Shown: positions 54,100-63,616, numbered from the stretch's first letter. The stretch is DNA of 64,000 bases from Myxococcota bacterium (GCA_030065855.1 JASJCT010000007.1:1-64000), one strand, 5' to 3'. Notes: generated from the letters alone by a model not told the origin. Program-made: numbers and translations.

Positions 54100-55209
54100 A
54101 TGAATGTAGTTGTAATGGGGGTCGGTTTCTGCGGGTCCTTCCCCATGTCCGGGGGGCTTTCTTACCGAGAGCTGATAGCCCGAGCCGCGTCAATGGCCTA
54201 CGCCGATGCAGGCATCGAAGCCTGGGAGCTAGACGGCGCGGTATCTTGTGAAGAAGACTTCGTTTCTGGTTACGCGATCACGGACGAATACGTGCCGGAT
54301 CAGTTAGGTGTACAACGAAAATCCGTCTACACCGTTCCCGGTGATTTCCTCCAAGGGCTTGGCTCGGCTGTGATGCAAATTAAAACAGGCGAGTATAAAA
54401 TGCTCGTCGTCGAGGCCTATAGCAAGGCGAGCAATATCCTTACCAAAGAGGAGATACTCCGCTTTGCCTTTGATCCAGCTTGGAATCGTCTGGGAGTGAC
54501 ACCCAATTATCTGGCTGGCATAGAGATGCAACGCTTCCTGGCCTGCTCGGGATACACAGAGGCAGATGTGGCCCAGATTGTGGCTGCCAACAAGACAAAA
54601 GCCATTGGCAATCCGCTCGCACCTTACGCGAACCACATCTCCGCCGGTGATGTGCTGCGCGCCAGGCCAATCGCAGATCCCGTCACTGAGCCCATGATCG
54701 CTCGCCCGGCTGATGCTGCCGTCGCGGTGGTGATAGGCGCCGAAGATGTGGCGCTACCCAAGGCGCGCAAGCCGGTCTACATCTCAGGCACAGGTTGGTC
54801 CTCGGGCAACTCGATTCTCGAACGACGCGACCACGGTATCTCCGAAGCGACAGAGATTGCCGCGCAAATGGCATACAAAGAGGCCGGCATCGCTGATCCA
54901 ACAAAAGAGCTGGACGCTGTCTATGTGTCCGACCTCTTTGCACACCGCCAGCTGATGCACCTGGAAGGGATGCTCTACCTGGACGAATCGATGACCAGGG
55001 TCAACCCAGATGGCGGTTCCCTTGCTTTTGGAGACCTCTACGATGCGAACGGCGGCGCCAGGTTCTTCGACGCAGTACAGCAACTGCGCGGCGAAGCAGG
55101 TGCGCACCAGGTCAAAGACGCCAAACGCATTGGCGTTCACGGTTGGCGCGGATTGCCCACAGATTCATGCGCAGTGGTCGTCGTGGACGGTGAAAGGAGG
55201 ACAGCATGA
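54100..55209 (+). CDS. Thiolase-fold protein lacking the catalytic Cys
   Basis: 369 residues of the SCP-x/thiolase superfamily: ELIARAASMAYADAGIEAWELDG, GLGSAVMQIKTGEYKMLVVEAYSKAS and NPDGGSLAFGDLYDANGG. Where thiolases have the nucleophilic Cys (ACASG-like), the sequence is VPGDFLQG; the C-terminal GHP His is also absent. Related Cys-less proteins pair with DUF35 proteins and cleave C-C bonds as retro-aldolases in steroid side-chain breakdown, or act as non-catalytic subunits. Its stop overlaps the next start (ATGA), so both products probably form one complex. Confidence 0.8.
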   Translation: MNVVVMGVGFCGSFPMSGGLSYRELIARAASMAYADAGIEAWELDGAVSCEEDFVSGYAITDEYVPDQLGVQRKSVYTVPGDFLQGLGSAVMQIKTGEYKMLVVEAYSKASNILTKEEILRFAFDPAWNRLGVTPNYLAGIEMQRFLACSGYTEADVAQIVAANKTKAIGNPLAPYANHISAGDVLRARPIADPVTEPMIARPADAAVAVVIGAEDVALPKARKPVYISGTGWSSGNSILERRDHGISEATEIAAQMAYKEAGIADPTKELDAVYVSDLFAHRQLMHLEGMLYLDESMTRVNPDGGSLAFGDLYDANGGARFFDAVQQLRGEAGAHQVKDAKRIGVHGWRGLPTDSCAVVVVDGERRTA

Positions 55210-57416
55210 CAAGTAGGCATATGGGAAATCGGGTCGCCGTTATCGGCGCTGGCATGACCCGTTTTGTGCGCCGCGCTCAAGAGAGTTCTGGCGAGCTGGC
55301 TGCAGCAGCGGTGGAAATGGCCCTGGAGGATGCTGGTCTCACAATAGACGATATTGATTCGGTGTGTTTGGGAACAGCCCCGGACGCATTCGATGGCATA
55401 CACATGAATGGTGAGCACCTCATCGCAGGATGCGGGGCCACGCGAAAACCATACCTCAGGCACTACGTGGGAGGCGGTACAGGCATCATGAGCCCAATTC
55501 ACGGCTGGATGCACGTTGCCTCTGGAAAGTTCAAAAACTGCCTGGTCGTCACCGAAGAGAAGATGTCGCCCTGCAGTCCTCACCCAGCTGGCGCATTTCT
55601 CTCTATTTTTGACCACACAACCGAGCAGCCGCTCGAGTTGACCCTGATCCATATTTTCTCGATCGAGATGTGCCGCTTCATGGCGAAATACGGTTACACC
55701 GAGGAGGAGATTGCTCAGGTCTCAGTGCTGTGTAAGAAGAATGCCCTGACCCATCCAGCAGCGCAGATCGCCCAAGAGATCACAGTGAAAGACGTGATGG
55801 ACTCTCCGGAACTGTCCTGGCCGGTCAAGCGCCTCGATATTTCGCCCACTTCAGATGCAGCATGCGCCATCGTTCTGACCAACGAGCACATCGCACGCAC
55901 CCACTGCAAGGCACCGGTGTTCATCGAAGGCGTTGGATTCCGCTTGGACACCGCGTACTGGAACACCCGCGACTTGGCGTTCCCCAACTACGTGGCAATG
56001 GCTGCTCAAGATGCGTACCGCATGGCAGGCATCACCAGTCCGGCAGATGAGATCGACATCTGGGAGCCCTATGATCCGTTCGACTACAAAGCGCTGCATC
56101 ACATGAACGCCCTGTTGCAGGACAAAACAGGACGCTTGACCAAGGAGCTGCTCAACTCTGGTCAATTCGAGCGCACCGGTTCTCACCCGATGTGCCCCTC
56201 TGGAGGCGCACTCGGCGTGGGCAACCCGATCGCAGCAACCGGCTTGATGAAAATAGCCGAGCTCTACTTCCAGTTGTCTGGGCAAGCAGGTGACCGCCAA
56301 GTGTCTAAGAATGCCCACCGCGGTATTGCCCAGGCCTGGGGTGACCTCATGCAGGTAGGTACGGTCGTGGTGATGAACTCGGAAGGCGCCATGCCTAACA
56401 GGGATAGCCGCTGGAGTAAAATGAAGAAAGAAGACCTGGCAGGTACACCACTCAAGGATGCCGGGGACGTGGCCCACGTAGAGGACAGACCAGACTTTCG
56501 CTATGCATGGGACAACGGCTTTGCCCTTACGACCTACCTGGATGGTTTCAAGGCCGGCAAAATTAGGGGAAGCTACTGCCACGAATGCGGACGGATGATG
56601 ATCCCGGCCCGTGCGTTCTGTGAGGTCTGTAATCTGCGCGAGGTAAACGATTACTTCGATCTGCCAGATACGGGTACGGTCAAGACGTTCACCATTTCTA
56701 ACATCAACTGGGACTCTTCCTTCCTGCCCGACGGCAAGGTCAACATCTTTGCTGTTATCGAAATCGATGGTGCGGGCGAAGACATGGGGTTGATTCACAA
56801 ACTGGGTGAGGTGGATCGCAAGGATGTAAAAGTTGGCATGAAGGTCAAGGCGGTCTGGAAGAAAGCGTCCGAGCGCACTGGCAACGTGCTCGACCTGGAT
56901 TATTTCAGGCCCATGAAGGACGGTGAGGACAAGGACTTAAAGCCAGTTCGAGTCAAACCCTCGGAGTTGGATGTCGAATCCGGCAAGGCATTCCCAGGCA
57001 AGATCCCGCTTTTCTACCGCTACACAGCTGGATTGGCTGGTGAGAAGTTTTACAGCGACCTTGCCAAGGGCACCCTCAGCGGCACCAAATGCAAAGAGAA
57101 CGGCAATGTTTACGTTCCACCCGCCGCTTTTTGCGAAGATTGCATGTGCTCGCTCGACCCTGTGAAGGATGCAGAGGAGATTGACCCCAAGAGCGGTATG
57201 ATCATTGGTTTCACCACGGTCTATGAGGATCGCAGTGGACACGAACTTGACGCTCCAAAGGTCATCGTGCAGGTCGCGTACCCGAACGCGGTGGGTTCTG
57301 TTTTTGGTACCCTCGAAGTAGCAGATCCCGAAGACGCTGAGATCGGCATGCTAGTTGAACTCGTCGCTTCCAAGAAAGTCGGCCCCGACAACATAGCGTT
57401 CAAGCCGCTCAAGTAA
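55206..57416 (+). CDS. Thiolase-fold/double DUF35 fusion protein
   Basis: 736 residues. Residues about 6-400 are thiolase-like (VAVIGAGMTRFVRR, VASGKFKNCLVVTEEKMS, CPSGGALGVGNPIAATG); the usual Cys position reads YVGGGTGIMS, so no nucleophile is seen. Two DUF35 OB-fold regions follow: about 450-580 with rubredoxin-like zinc finger CHECG...CEVC, and about 605-735 with a partly lost finger (CKENG...CEDCMC). DUF35 proteins bind acyl-CoA and assist thiolases, HMG-CoA synthases and aldolases. Start may be ATG 55206 or 55221. Overlap with the previous gene supports a heteromeric enzyme acting on acyl-CoAs. Confidence 0.85.
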   Translation: MTSRHMGNRVAVIGAGMTRFVRRAQESSGELAAAAVEMALEDAGLTIDDIDSVCLGTAPDAFDGIHMNGEHLIAGCGATRKPYLRHYVGGGTGIMSPIHGWMHVASGKFKNCLVVTEEKMSPCSPHPAGAFLSIFDHTTEQPLELTLIHIFSIEMCRFMAKYGYTEEEIAQVSVLCKKNALTHPAAQIAQEITVKDVMDSPELSWPVKRLDISPTSDAACAIVLTNEHIARTHCKAPVFIEGVGFRLDTAYWNTRDLAFPNYVAMAAQDAYRMAGITSPADEIDIWEPYDPFDYKALHHMNALLQDKTGRLTKELLNSGQFERTGSHPMCPSGGALGVGNPIAATGLMKIAELYFQLSGQAGDRQVSKNAHRGIAQAWGDLMQVGTVVVMNSEGAMPNRDSRWSKMKKEDLAGTPLKDAGDVAHVEDRPDFRYAWDNGFALTTYLDGFKAGKIRGSYCHECGRMMIPARAFCEVCNLREVNDYFDLPDTGTVKTFTISNINWDSSFLPDGKVNIFAVIEIDGAGEDMGLIHKLGEVDRKDVKVGMKVKAVWKKASERTGNVLDLDYFRPMKDGEDKDLKPVRVKPSELDVESGKAFPGKIPLFYRYTAGLAGEKFYSDLAKGTLSGTKCKENGNVYVPPAAFCEDCMCSLDPVKDAEEIDPKSGMIIGFTTVYEDRSGHELDAPKVIVQVAYPNAVGSVFGTLEVADPEDAEIGMLVELVASKKVGPDNIAFKPLK

Positions 57417-57442
57417 CCTATCTTTTTAAAGCGCCGGTCTTG

Positions 57443-58021
57443 CTAGATGGCCTTACTCCCCTGCCCTATTGGCGGATGGTTTGCGGGCAGTTTTTGGGCG
57501 TCCGTCTGGTCATCTGCCTTTGGATTCTCGGATTGCTCGCTCGGTTCTTTCGCCTCGGGTTGTTTGGTCTCATGGCCTTTGAGCACGCCAAAGACAATCG
57601 ATGGAAATGTCCGCTTTAAGGTCGGGCTCTCAAAATCCTTCATGACCATGGATTCGACAACCTCAACCTGCTGCCCTTTTTTGACCGGAGTGGCTGGAAT
57701 CGCGGCCCAGACATCTGTTTCAGGCGCTACCCGAATCTGAAGATATGTATATCGAGAAGCATCGAAACGCTCGAGCACTTCTCCAACGTGAACTTTGCCA
57801 GAGGGTGCGCGTTGGGGCATGCCCTGAGGTACGACGGGCTTGGGATCAACCGGCCCGGTGGCCCGTCCCAGGTTCTCTAGCTCAGGATCCAAGCGCTCTG
57901 TTTGCTTGCAACCAGGGGCACCAAAGCCCATGGCAACCCCTAAACAACCAACCCCAATCGACCTTAAACACCCGGCCCACAGAGAACTTGGATTAAAACA
58001 TTTCATTTCAGTTTTTTTCAT
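57443..58021 (-). CDS. Lipoprotein with NrfJ-like OB/SH3 domain
   Basis: ATG 58021 follows AAGGGA; 192 residues. Hydrophobic N-terminus ends APGCKQ (lipobox). Residues about 70-145 (VLERFDASRYTYLQIRV, VWAAIPATPVKKGQQVEVV, MVMKDFESPTLKRTFPSIVFGV) match the small domain of NrfJ-related periplasmic proteins found with c-type cytochromes and nitrite reductases. The tail is Glu/Gln/Pro-rich. A truncated duplicate lies at 53849. Tail-to-tail with the thiolase-DUF35 gene. Confidence 0.72.
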   Translation of the reverse strand: MKKTEMKCFNPSSLWAGCLRSIGVGCLGVAMGFGAPGCKQTERLDPELENLGRATGPVDPKPVVPQGMPQRAPSGKVHVGEVLERFDASRYTYLQIRVAPETDVWAAIPATPVKKGQQVEVVESMVMKDFESPTLKRTFPSIVFGVLKGHETKQPEAKEPSEQSENPKADDQTDAQKLPANHPPIGQGSKAI

Positions 58022-58170
58022 TGGACAATCCCTTTTATCTTTTCTAGGTTGTTTGTAACAAACCTTTAACGCCAAGCAAGCATATCACTGGATAGATATG
58101 CAACATAAGGAATTCTTTTCACAATTTGCCACGCAGTCGGTTTCTAAGCCATTATCCCGAGGAGTCCCCT

Positions 58171-59136
58171 GTGAGCCAGATCAAAAAGGAAAAACCCATC
58201 GTGCTCGTCGCGCTCGGTGGACATGCGTTTATGCAGCGTCAGGAAAAAGGCACGGTCGAAGTGCACGAGCGCAACGCAGCTGTGATTTGTCAAAAACTGA
58301 TGACCCTAATCGAGCGACAATACCGGTTGGTGGTGACCCACGGAAACGGGCCCCAGGTGGGAAACCTGCTGTTGCTCAATGAGACCGGGGATCCGTCCGT
58401 ACCCAAAATGCCCCTGGACGTGCTGGTTGCGCAGACCGAGGGCAGCTTGGGCTACTTTATGCTGCAAGCCATGCTGAACGAGTTGCGGCGCCGGGGCATC
58501 AAGCGGTATGTCACGACTGTTGTCACCCAAGTCCTGGTCGACCCCAACGACCCTGCGTTCAAGGCGCCGACCAAGCCGGTGGGTCCGTTTTTGTCCCAAG
58601 AGGAGGCCGAGCGGCGTCGAGACACCCTGGGCTGGAACATCGTCGAAGATGCGGGCCGCGGATGGCGACGGCTCGTGCCCTCCCCAAAACCGCTGAAAGT
58701 GATACAGCGGCACATGATTCGAGAGTCAGCAGAGACCGGACACATCGTGATCGCAGCAGGCGGGGGCGGCATTCCCATTTGGGAAAAGCCAGATGGCCAA
58801 TACGAGGGGACTGAAGCGGTTATCGATAAGGATCTCTCGTCATCGATGCTCGCCACTCAAATCGGCGCCGAGATTTTCATTGTGCTTACTGAAGTCCCGT
58901 TCATTTACACAGGGTTGGGTACCACAGAGCAACGGGAAATCAGCGCCATTACCGCTGAACAACTGCAAGACCTGCACGATAAGGGCGAATTCCCAGCCGG
59001 CAGCATGGGACCCAAGGTCGAGTCGGTCATTGGCTTCTTAAACAGAGGTGGGAAGCGGGCGATTGTCACCAATCCAGATACACTCCCCCATGCCCTGGAG
59101 GGTCGCGGCGGTACCCACATCATCGGCGGCTGCTAG
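58171..59136 (+). CDS. arcC: Carbamate kinase
   Basis: The GTG at 58171, six bases after GAGGAG, is preferred over the ATG at 58126. 321 residues: IVLVALGGHAFMQ, VVTHGNGPQVGNLLL, HIVIAAGGGGIPI, VIDKDLSSSMLA and GSMGPKVESVIGFL are the amino-acid kinase family motifs of ArcC. It makes ATP and carbamate from carbamoyl phosphate. No arcA or arcB is adjacent, so the source of carbamoyl phosphate is not visible. Confidence 0.93.
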   Translation: MSQIKKEKPIVLVALGGHAFMQRQEKGTVEVHERNAAVICQKLMTLIERQYRLVVTHGNGPQVGNLLLLNETGDPSVPKMPLDVLVAQTEGSLGYFMLQAMLNELRRRGIKRYVTTVVTQVLVDPNDPAFKAPTKPVGPFLSQEEAERRRDTLGWNIVEDAGRGWRRLVPSPKPLKVIQRHMIRESAETGHIVIAAGGGGIPIWEKPDGQYEGTEAVIDKDLSSSMLATQIGAEIFIVLTEVPFIYTGLGTTEQREISAITAEQLQDLHDKGEFPAGSMGPKVESVIGFLNRGGKRAIVTNPDTLPHALEGRGGTHIIGGC

Positions 59137-59170
59137 CAAAAAATGAATATAATAATCGGCTGATCGGTCA

Positions 59171-59207
59171 CCCCTGAGGGGGATTTGACCGCTCGAATAA
59201 GAGCGGT
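59171..59207. other. Two small palindromes after arcC
   Basis: CCCCTGAGGGG (59171-59181) and ACCGCTC-gaataa-GAGCGGT (59188-59207) follow the arcC stop. Neither is followed by a T-run, so a terminator is possible but weak. Confidence 0.35.
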
Positions 59208-59244
59208 TAGCATAGCGAAAACAAAAGCAAAGGAGTGAAAAACG

Positions 59245-60141
59245 ATGATGGTTCGATTCCTAAGACATGTCGCGTTGTTCTGCGCAGCGTGGCTACTCCT
59301 CTCAGTCTTCATGACAGGGTGTGTCTGTGTGGTCCAAGGCAAAGACCCGGCAAGACCCCGCCCGGTCTACGTGGCAGGGCCGCCGCCACCGGTGAAACAG
59401 GAAGTCATACCTCAGTCGCCGTCATCTAATTACGTCTGGGTGCCGGGCTACTGGGATTGGAACGAGGTAGACAACCAGTGGATATGGGAAGACGGCCGCT
59501 GGGCAGTCCCCCCCCAACCCGGCTATGTTTGGCAACCCTCGAGTTACCAGGACCAGGGCCAGGGCGACTGGATCTATACCCCTGGGCAATGGGTCCCATC
59601 GGGTGGCGATACAAGTGGTCAGGTAACCCCACCGATTCGCCCGTCAAGCACGGACAGCACGACGCCCAACAAGCCGGTCACGCCTCCCATCCGGCCGTCG
59701 AGCACCGACACCACAGGGCCAAACACGCCGACACCGCCACCGGTCAGGCCAACGGGCAGCGATACTTCTGCATCTGACACACCGGCAACGCCACAGGTCA
59801 GGCCGGCGAGCAGTAACGCTGAAGCGTCTGGCAACCTGGCCACACAGCCTGTTAGGCCATCTGGAGGTGCGGGCGGTTCTGTAAAACCGGAAAAGGTACC
59901 TGGGAAGCCCGTAAAACCCATCAAGCCTTCAACGCCGGACAACAAGCCATCCACGCCCGCAAAGCCGGGCGTCAAACCACCGGTAAAGCCGCCGGAAACC
60001 CAGGGAGCTGCGCCTTCTGCAGCCAAGGTTTCCGCAGCCAAGAAAAAGGTCGCGAAAAAGTGCAAAGTTGCCCCAAAATGCAACTGCGACAATAAGTGCG
60101 ACCCAAATGAGAACCAGAAAAAGTGTGGTGATTGTCTGTAG
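59245..60141 (+). CDS. YXWGXW-like repeat lipoprotein with Pro-rich stalk
   Basis: 298 residues. Signal peptide ends FMTGCVC (lipobox). Residues about 65-115 hold Trp/Tyr repeats (YVWVPGYWDWNEVDNQW, GRWAVPPQPGYVWQP, DWIYTPGQWVP) like the YXWGXW repeat family. Then comes a 130-residue Pro/Thr/Ser stalk with recurring VxPPxRPS units, then a Lys-rich C-terminus with CKVAPKCNCDNKCD and KKCGDC. The terminal Cys cluster may bind metal. Function unknown. Confidence 0.7.
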   Translation: MMVRFLRHVALFCAAWLLLSVFMTGCVCVVQGKDPARPRPVYVAGPPPPVKQEVIPQSPSSNYVWVPGYWDWNEVDNQWIWEDGRWAVPPQPGYVWQPSSYQDQGQGDWIYTPGQWVPSGGDTSGQVTPPIRPSSTDSTTPNKPVTPPIRPSSTDTTGPNTPTPPPVRPTGSDTSASDTPATPQVRPASSNAEASGNLATQPVRPSGGAGGSVKPEKVPGKPVKPIKPSTPDNKPSTPAKPGVKPPVKPPETQGAAPSAAKVSAAKKKVAKKCKVAPKCNCDNKCDPNENQKKCGDCL

Positions 60142-60142
60142 G

Positions 60143-60310
60143 GGGCTGTCGCGAAAAGGGTAATGCACCTCACACTTGCGAATGAGGGTGTCGCGAAAGG
60201 GGTGATACCCGTCACTCCTGCAAAGGCAGGCGTCCAGAACCAAACCAAATTAAATGGTTTTATAGATTCCCGCCTGCGCGGGAATGACTGTTTTAAGGCT
60301 TTCGCAATAC
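60143..60310. repeat. Imperfect repeat: tandem GTCGCGAAA units and ATTCCCGC/GCGGGAAT palindrome
   Basis: Two tandem segments begin TGTCGCGAAAAGGG (60147) and TGTCGCGAAAGGGG (60190). They are followed by CTGCAAAGGCAGG and a TTCCCGCCTGCGCGGGAA palindrome (60269-60286). This is a common class of dispersed bacterial palindrome. It occupies the region where the next gene's start should be. Confidence 0.65.
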
Positions 60311-60837
60311 CCACTAGGTCGTGGATACGACTTCTGACGTTTTTTCTGCTCATCTCTGCTTGCGGGGGATCTCCGCATCCTATTGCCAGTGAAGGATCCA
60401 GTGAAAAACCCAGAGAGCATGAACCAGCGTTAGATTTTCCATTTTTCTTGGAAGGTATCCGGTACCATCTGGCCGACGTTCGGGGCCAGCCAGTGTTGTT
60501 GGTTTTGATGCGGACTTCTGACCTGGCCAGCCAGGCGTATATGCCGCAAGTGGCAGCGGCTTTTCGAAAAACCGCCGGTCAGACGAAATTTTTGGTTCTC
60601 TCCATCGAGCCGTCTGAAGCACCGTTTGTCGAAGCCTATGCAACATTCGAGAATTTACCGTTTCCAATTGGCGTGGCAGATCCGATGGTGGGTCAGGGGA
60701 GGACAGCCCTTGGCCAGGTACCCGCTATTCCCGCGACCTACCTCTTGGACGAGAGCGGACGCCCCACTGAAGCGGCACTCGGCGTTGTTGCGGCAGAAAA
60801 CCTGGTGGCCGCCATTGAACAGCTCGAAGGGCGTTGA
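60163..60837 (+). CDS. Redoxin-fold lipoprotein without the CxxC pair; start obscured by a repeat
   Basis: The frame opens at ATG 60163, but its first 50 codons are repeat sequence. The believable protein begins near 60325 with the signal segment IRLLTFFLLISACGG (lipobox), for which no in-frame ATG, GTG or TTG exists closer than 60202. The mature part is a TlpA/thioredoxin-like fold (VRGQPVLLVLMRTSDLASQAYMPQVA, IPATYLLDESGRPTEAALG). The position of the redox CxxC reads RTSDLAS, so it is not a disulphide oxidoreductase. Either the repeat was inserted over the original start or a rare start codon is used. Confidence 0.6.
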   Translation: MHLTLANEGVAKGVIPVTPAKAGVQNQTKLNGFIDSRLRGNDCFKAFAIPTRSWIRLLTFFLLISACGGSPHPIASEGSSEKPREHEPALDFPFFLEGIRYHLADVRGQPVLLVLMRTSDLASQAYMPQVAAAFRKTAGQTKFLVLSIEPSEAPFVEAYATFENLPFPIGVADPMVGQGRTALGQVPAIPATYLLDESGRPTEAALGVVAAENLVAAIEQLEGR

Positions 60838-60915
60838 AATACTTGACATTTATCGCGATGTCGTTAGCTTGCACGTCGAGGTACCTGATGAAGCGCCAAA
60901 GTGGAGGTACGCGCG

Positions 60916-61236
60916 ATGCCGATTTACGAATACCGCTGTGATGCTTGCGGCCACGAGTTCGAAGTGATGCAAAAAATTTCTGACCGCCCGATTCGCAAGT
61001 GTGAGGCCTGCAAAAAACTCAAAGCCAAACGACAGATTTCCCAAACATCCTTTATACTTAAGGGGTCGGGTTGGTATGTAACCGATTACAAAGGCAAAAA
61101 GCCGACTGACACCAACGGCGGCGCATCCAGCGATAAGAAATCCGATGATACACCGGCTGAAACACCAAAAAAAGAAGCCACAAAAACAGCCGCAGCCAAA
61201 AAAGAGAAGACAGCCAAAGCAGCATCTGCCACCTAG
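60916..61236 (+). CDS. FmdB-type zinc-ribbon protein
   Basis: ATG 60916 is eight bases after GGAGG; 106 residues. The start [20 protein letters not shown] and CEAC form the FmdB/CxxC_CxxC_SSSS zinc ribbon; [14 protein letters not shown] is the conserved end of that domain. The last 40 residues are Lys/Ala/Thr-rich. These small proteins are widespread and of uncertain regulatory role. Confidence 0.88.
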   Translation: MPIYEYRCDACGHEFEVMQKISDRPIRKCEACKKLKAKRQISQTSFILKGSGWYVTDYKGKKPTDTNGGASSDKKSDDTPAETPKKEATKTAAAKKEKTAKAASAT

Positions 61237-61345
61237 CGTCAGATCTTGAGATTTGCGCCACCTCACCCTATGGGCGTATATTTTATATATGCTTTATAAG
61301 GGAAACCGGGCCGCTACCGGCTCATCCAACAGTAGCGGGAATAGA

Positions 61346-63616
61346 ATGACCCAACCCAAGGCAGCCGGGCACGATGCTCAGGCCAGATTCGGCACCATGG
61401 GCGGTGTGTTCACACCGTGTGTACTGACAATTCTCGGCGTGATCATGTTCATGCGCACGGGGTATGTCACAGGACACGCAGGCCTCTGGCTGGCACTCTC
61501 CATTCTGGGTATCTCCAAGCTCATCACGACCCTCACGACCTTGAGCTTATCTGCCATCGCCACCAATTTGGAGATGCGCGTCGGTGGGGTCTATTTCATG
61601 ATTTCCCGCGTCTTGGGCCCGGATTTCGGGGGCAGTATCGGCATCACCCTGTTCGTGGCACAAGCGGTGAGTGTGGCCTTTTATACCATCGGCTTTACCG
61701 AGGCCCTGTTCTCCTTGTTCGATCCGCTCCTGGGTCGCATCGAGCTTTTCGGCATGACCGGCAGTGCGCTGGTGGCAAAAATTCACTTGGCCCAGATCAT
61801 CTCCACAGCCATTGTGACTGGCCTTTTCCTGCTCACCTTCAAAGGGGCAGACCTGGCCATCAAGGCGCAATACATCGTGTTGGCCGTGCTCTTGTTGGCA
61901 GTGGCCAGCTTTCTTATCGGCGGTGCGCTTGCATTCGATTCAGCTACCCTCGCGGCCAACAAAAAGCCCGCGTTCTCAGAGGGCGTGGGCTTCTGGACCG
62001 CCTTTGCGATCTTTTTTCCCGCAGCCACGGGCATTACCGCGGGTGCCAATATGTCTGGGGACCTCAAAAACCCAGGCAGATCCATTCCCTGGGGAACGAT
62101 CCTCGCTATTGTTTTTACTGCGATTATCTACACCCTGCAGATCGTCCTGACCGCAGGCGCCATGCCCAGGGAGGACCTCAAGGCTGCCCCATTTGAAGCC
62201 CTGCAAACCATGAGCATTTTCGGCCCTCTGATCGTGCTGGGGGTATTTGCTGCGACGTTGAGCTCTGCCCTGGGCAGCTTTCTCGGTGCGCCGCGCATCC
62301 TCCAGGCAATGGGACAGGACCGGTTGATGCGGGTGATGACCTTCTTTGGCAAGGGATCTGGAGAAACCAACGAGCCCAGACGGGCTACTATCCTCACCTT
62401 CATCATCGCCATCGGGGTCATCTGGGCCGGAGATCTCAATGCTGTGGCCGAGATCATCTCCATGTTTTTTCTCATCGCATACGGCATGATTAACCTCTCG
62501 GCATTTGTAGAGAGCAAAAGCGCCAACCCGAGCTTTCGGCCCCGGTTCAAGCTTTTTCACTGGACCACCGGTGCAATAGGTGCCCTTGGGTGCACCGTGG
62601 CCATGATAAAAATCAATGAAACCTATGCACTCATTGCTCTCGCTATCGCCGGTGCCATCTATTTTTACTTGAGAAAACAAGACATAAAGACCAGCTTTGG
62701 CGATGCAAAACGGGGCTACATCTTCCAGCGAACCCGGGATAACTTGTTGTATCTCGAACAGGCAAAAACCCATCCCAAAAACTGGCGTCCCATTCTGGTG
62801 GCCATTACCGAAGACCCAATGCGAGAGGCTCAGCTCATCCGCGTGGGTTCTTGGCTGGAGAGCAGGCGGGGACTCTATACCGTGGCCCATATCGACGAGC
62901 GGCCGGGTACGTCCCTGCCAGACAAGGTCAGCTTGCGCAATACAGGGCAAATTGAGCTCAAGCGTCTCATGGATTCAGACGGCATTGTCGCGTTTTCAGA
63001 ATACGTGGTGGTTGAGGACTTCTTCGAAGGCCTCGGCACGTTCCTGCAGAGCTATTCGATTGGGGGCCTGCGGCCCAATACGGTTGCCGTGGCCATGCCG
63101 CCACCCGGCAGTGAATCCGCTCGAGTACGCTTTGTAAAAACATTGGAAGCCCTGGCGTCGTTCAATATCAATTTAACCGTATTGAAACCCGGCGACATGG
63201 CACTTTCTAAGCGCCGCCGCACCATAGATCTGTGGTGGCGCGGCGAGAACAACGGCAGCCTCATGGCCCTGCTGGCGTACTTGATGACCCTGGATAGGAC
63301 CTGGTCCCACGCTCAAATTCGAATTCTAAGGATAGTCAAAGACGATCAAGAAGAACGAGAGGCAACGAAACACCTCGCCGCGCTGCGGGAGCAGACCCGT
63401 ATCACCGCCCGTATTGAAGTCATCCGAACAGATGAATCCCCGCCAGACGTCATTGCCTCACGGTCCGGACCTGTGGCAGATCTGGTGATGATCGGCATGG
63501 CCGCGGCCACTGGAGATGAAGCCCGGAAGTTCCTCGACCAAATCGAACCGCTCCTCGCGCGCCTCCCGACCACCGTGCTCGTCTGGTCGGTTGGGGACGC
63601 CGATGTCTTCGCCTAG
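61346..63616 (+). CDS. SLC12-type cation-chloride cotransporter family permease
   Basis: The ATG at 61346 is chosen because homology starts there; upstream in-frame starts at 61253 and 61289 lack ribosome sites. 756 residues: GGVFTPCVLTILGVIMFMRTG opens about twelve membrane spans of the APC superfamily, with the cation-chloride cotransporter pattern. A 270-residue cytoplasmic C-domain follows (RTRDNLLYLEQAKTHPKNWRP, GENNGSLMALLAYLM). It probably moves K+ or Na+ with Cl-, though bacterial members are little studied and amino-acid transport is an alternative. Confidence 0.85.
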   Translation: MTQPKAAGHDAQARFGTMGGVFTPCVLTILGVIMFMRTGYVTGHAGLWLALSILGISKLITTLTTLSLSAIATNLEMRVGGVYFMISRVLGPDFGGSIGITLFVAQAVSVAFYTIGFTEALFSLFDPLLGRIELFGMTGSALVAKIHLAQIISTAIVTGLFLLTFKGADLAIKAQYIVLAVLLLAVASFLIGGALAFDSATLAANKKPAFSEGVGFWTAFAIFFPAATGITAGANMSGDLKNPGRSIPWGTILAIVFTAIIYTLQIVLTAGAMPREDLKAAPFEALQTMSIFGPLIVLGVFAATLSSALGSFLGAPRILQAMGQDRLMRVMTFFGKGSGETNEPRRATILTFIIAIGVIWAGDLNAVAEIISMFFLIAYGMINLSAFVESKSANPSFRPRFKLFHWTTGAIGALGCTVAMIKINETYALIALAIAGAIYFYLRKQDIKTSFGDAKRGYIFQRTRDNLLYLEQAKTHPKNWRPILVAITEDPMREAQLIRVGSWLESRRGLYTVAHIDERPGTSLPDKVSLRNTGQIELKRLMDSDGIVAFSEYVVVEDFFEGLGTFLQSYSIGGLRPNTVAVAMPPPGSESARVRFVKTLEALASFNINLTVLKPGDMALSKRRRTIDLWWRGENNGSLMALLAYLMTLDRTWSHAQIRILRIVKDDQEEREATKHLAALREQTRITARIEVIRTDESPPDVIASRSGPVADLVMIGMAAATGDEARKFLDQIEPLLARLPTTVLVWSVGDADVFA

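Noticed and set aside
55851-56798. Minus-strand 315-codon frame
   Set aside because: Antisense to the thiolase/DUF35 gene; no homology seen and it is a GC-driven open frame.
59188-59207. Rho-independent terminator after arcC
   Set aside because: The hairpin is not followed by a T-run, so it was listed only as a palindrome.
61976-62950. Minus-strand 324-codon frame
   Set aside because: Antisense to the SLC12-type transporter gene; composition is that of a shadow frame.
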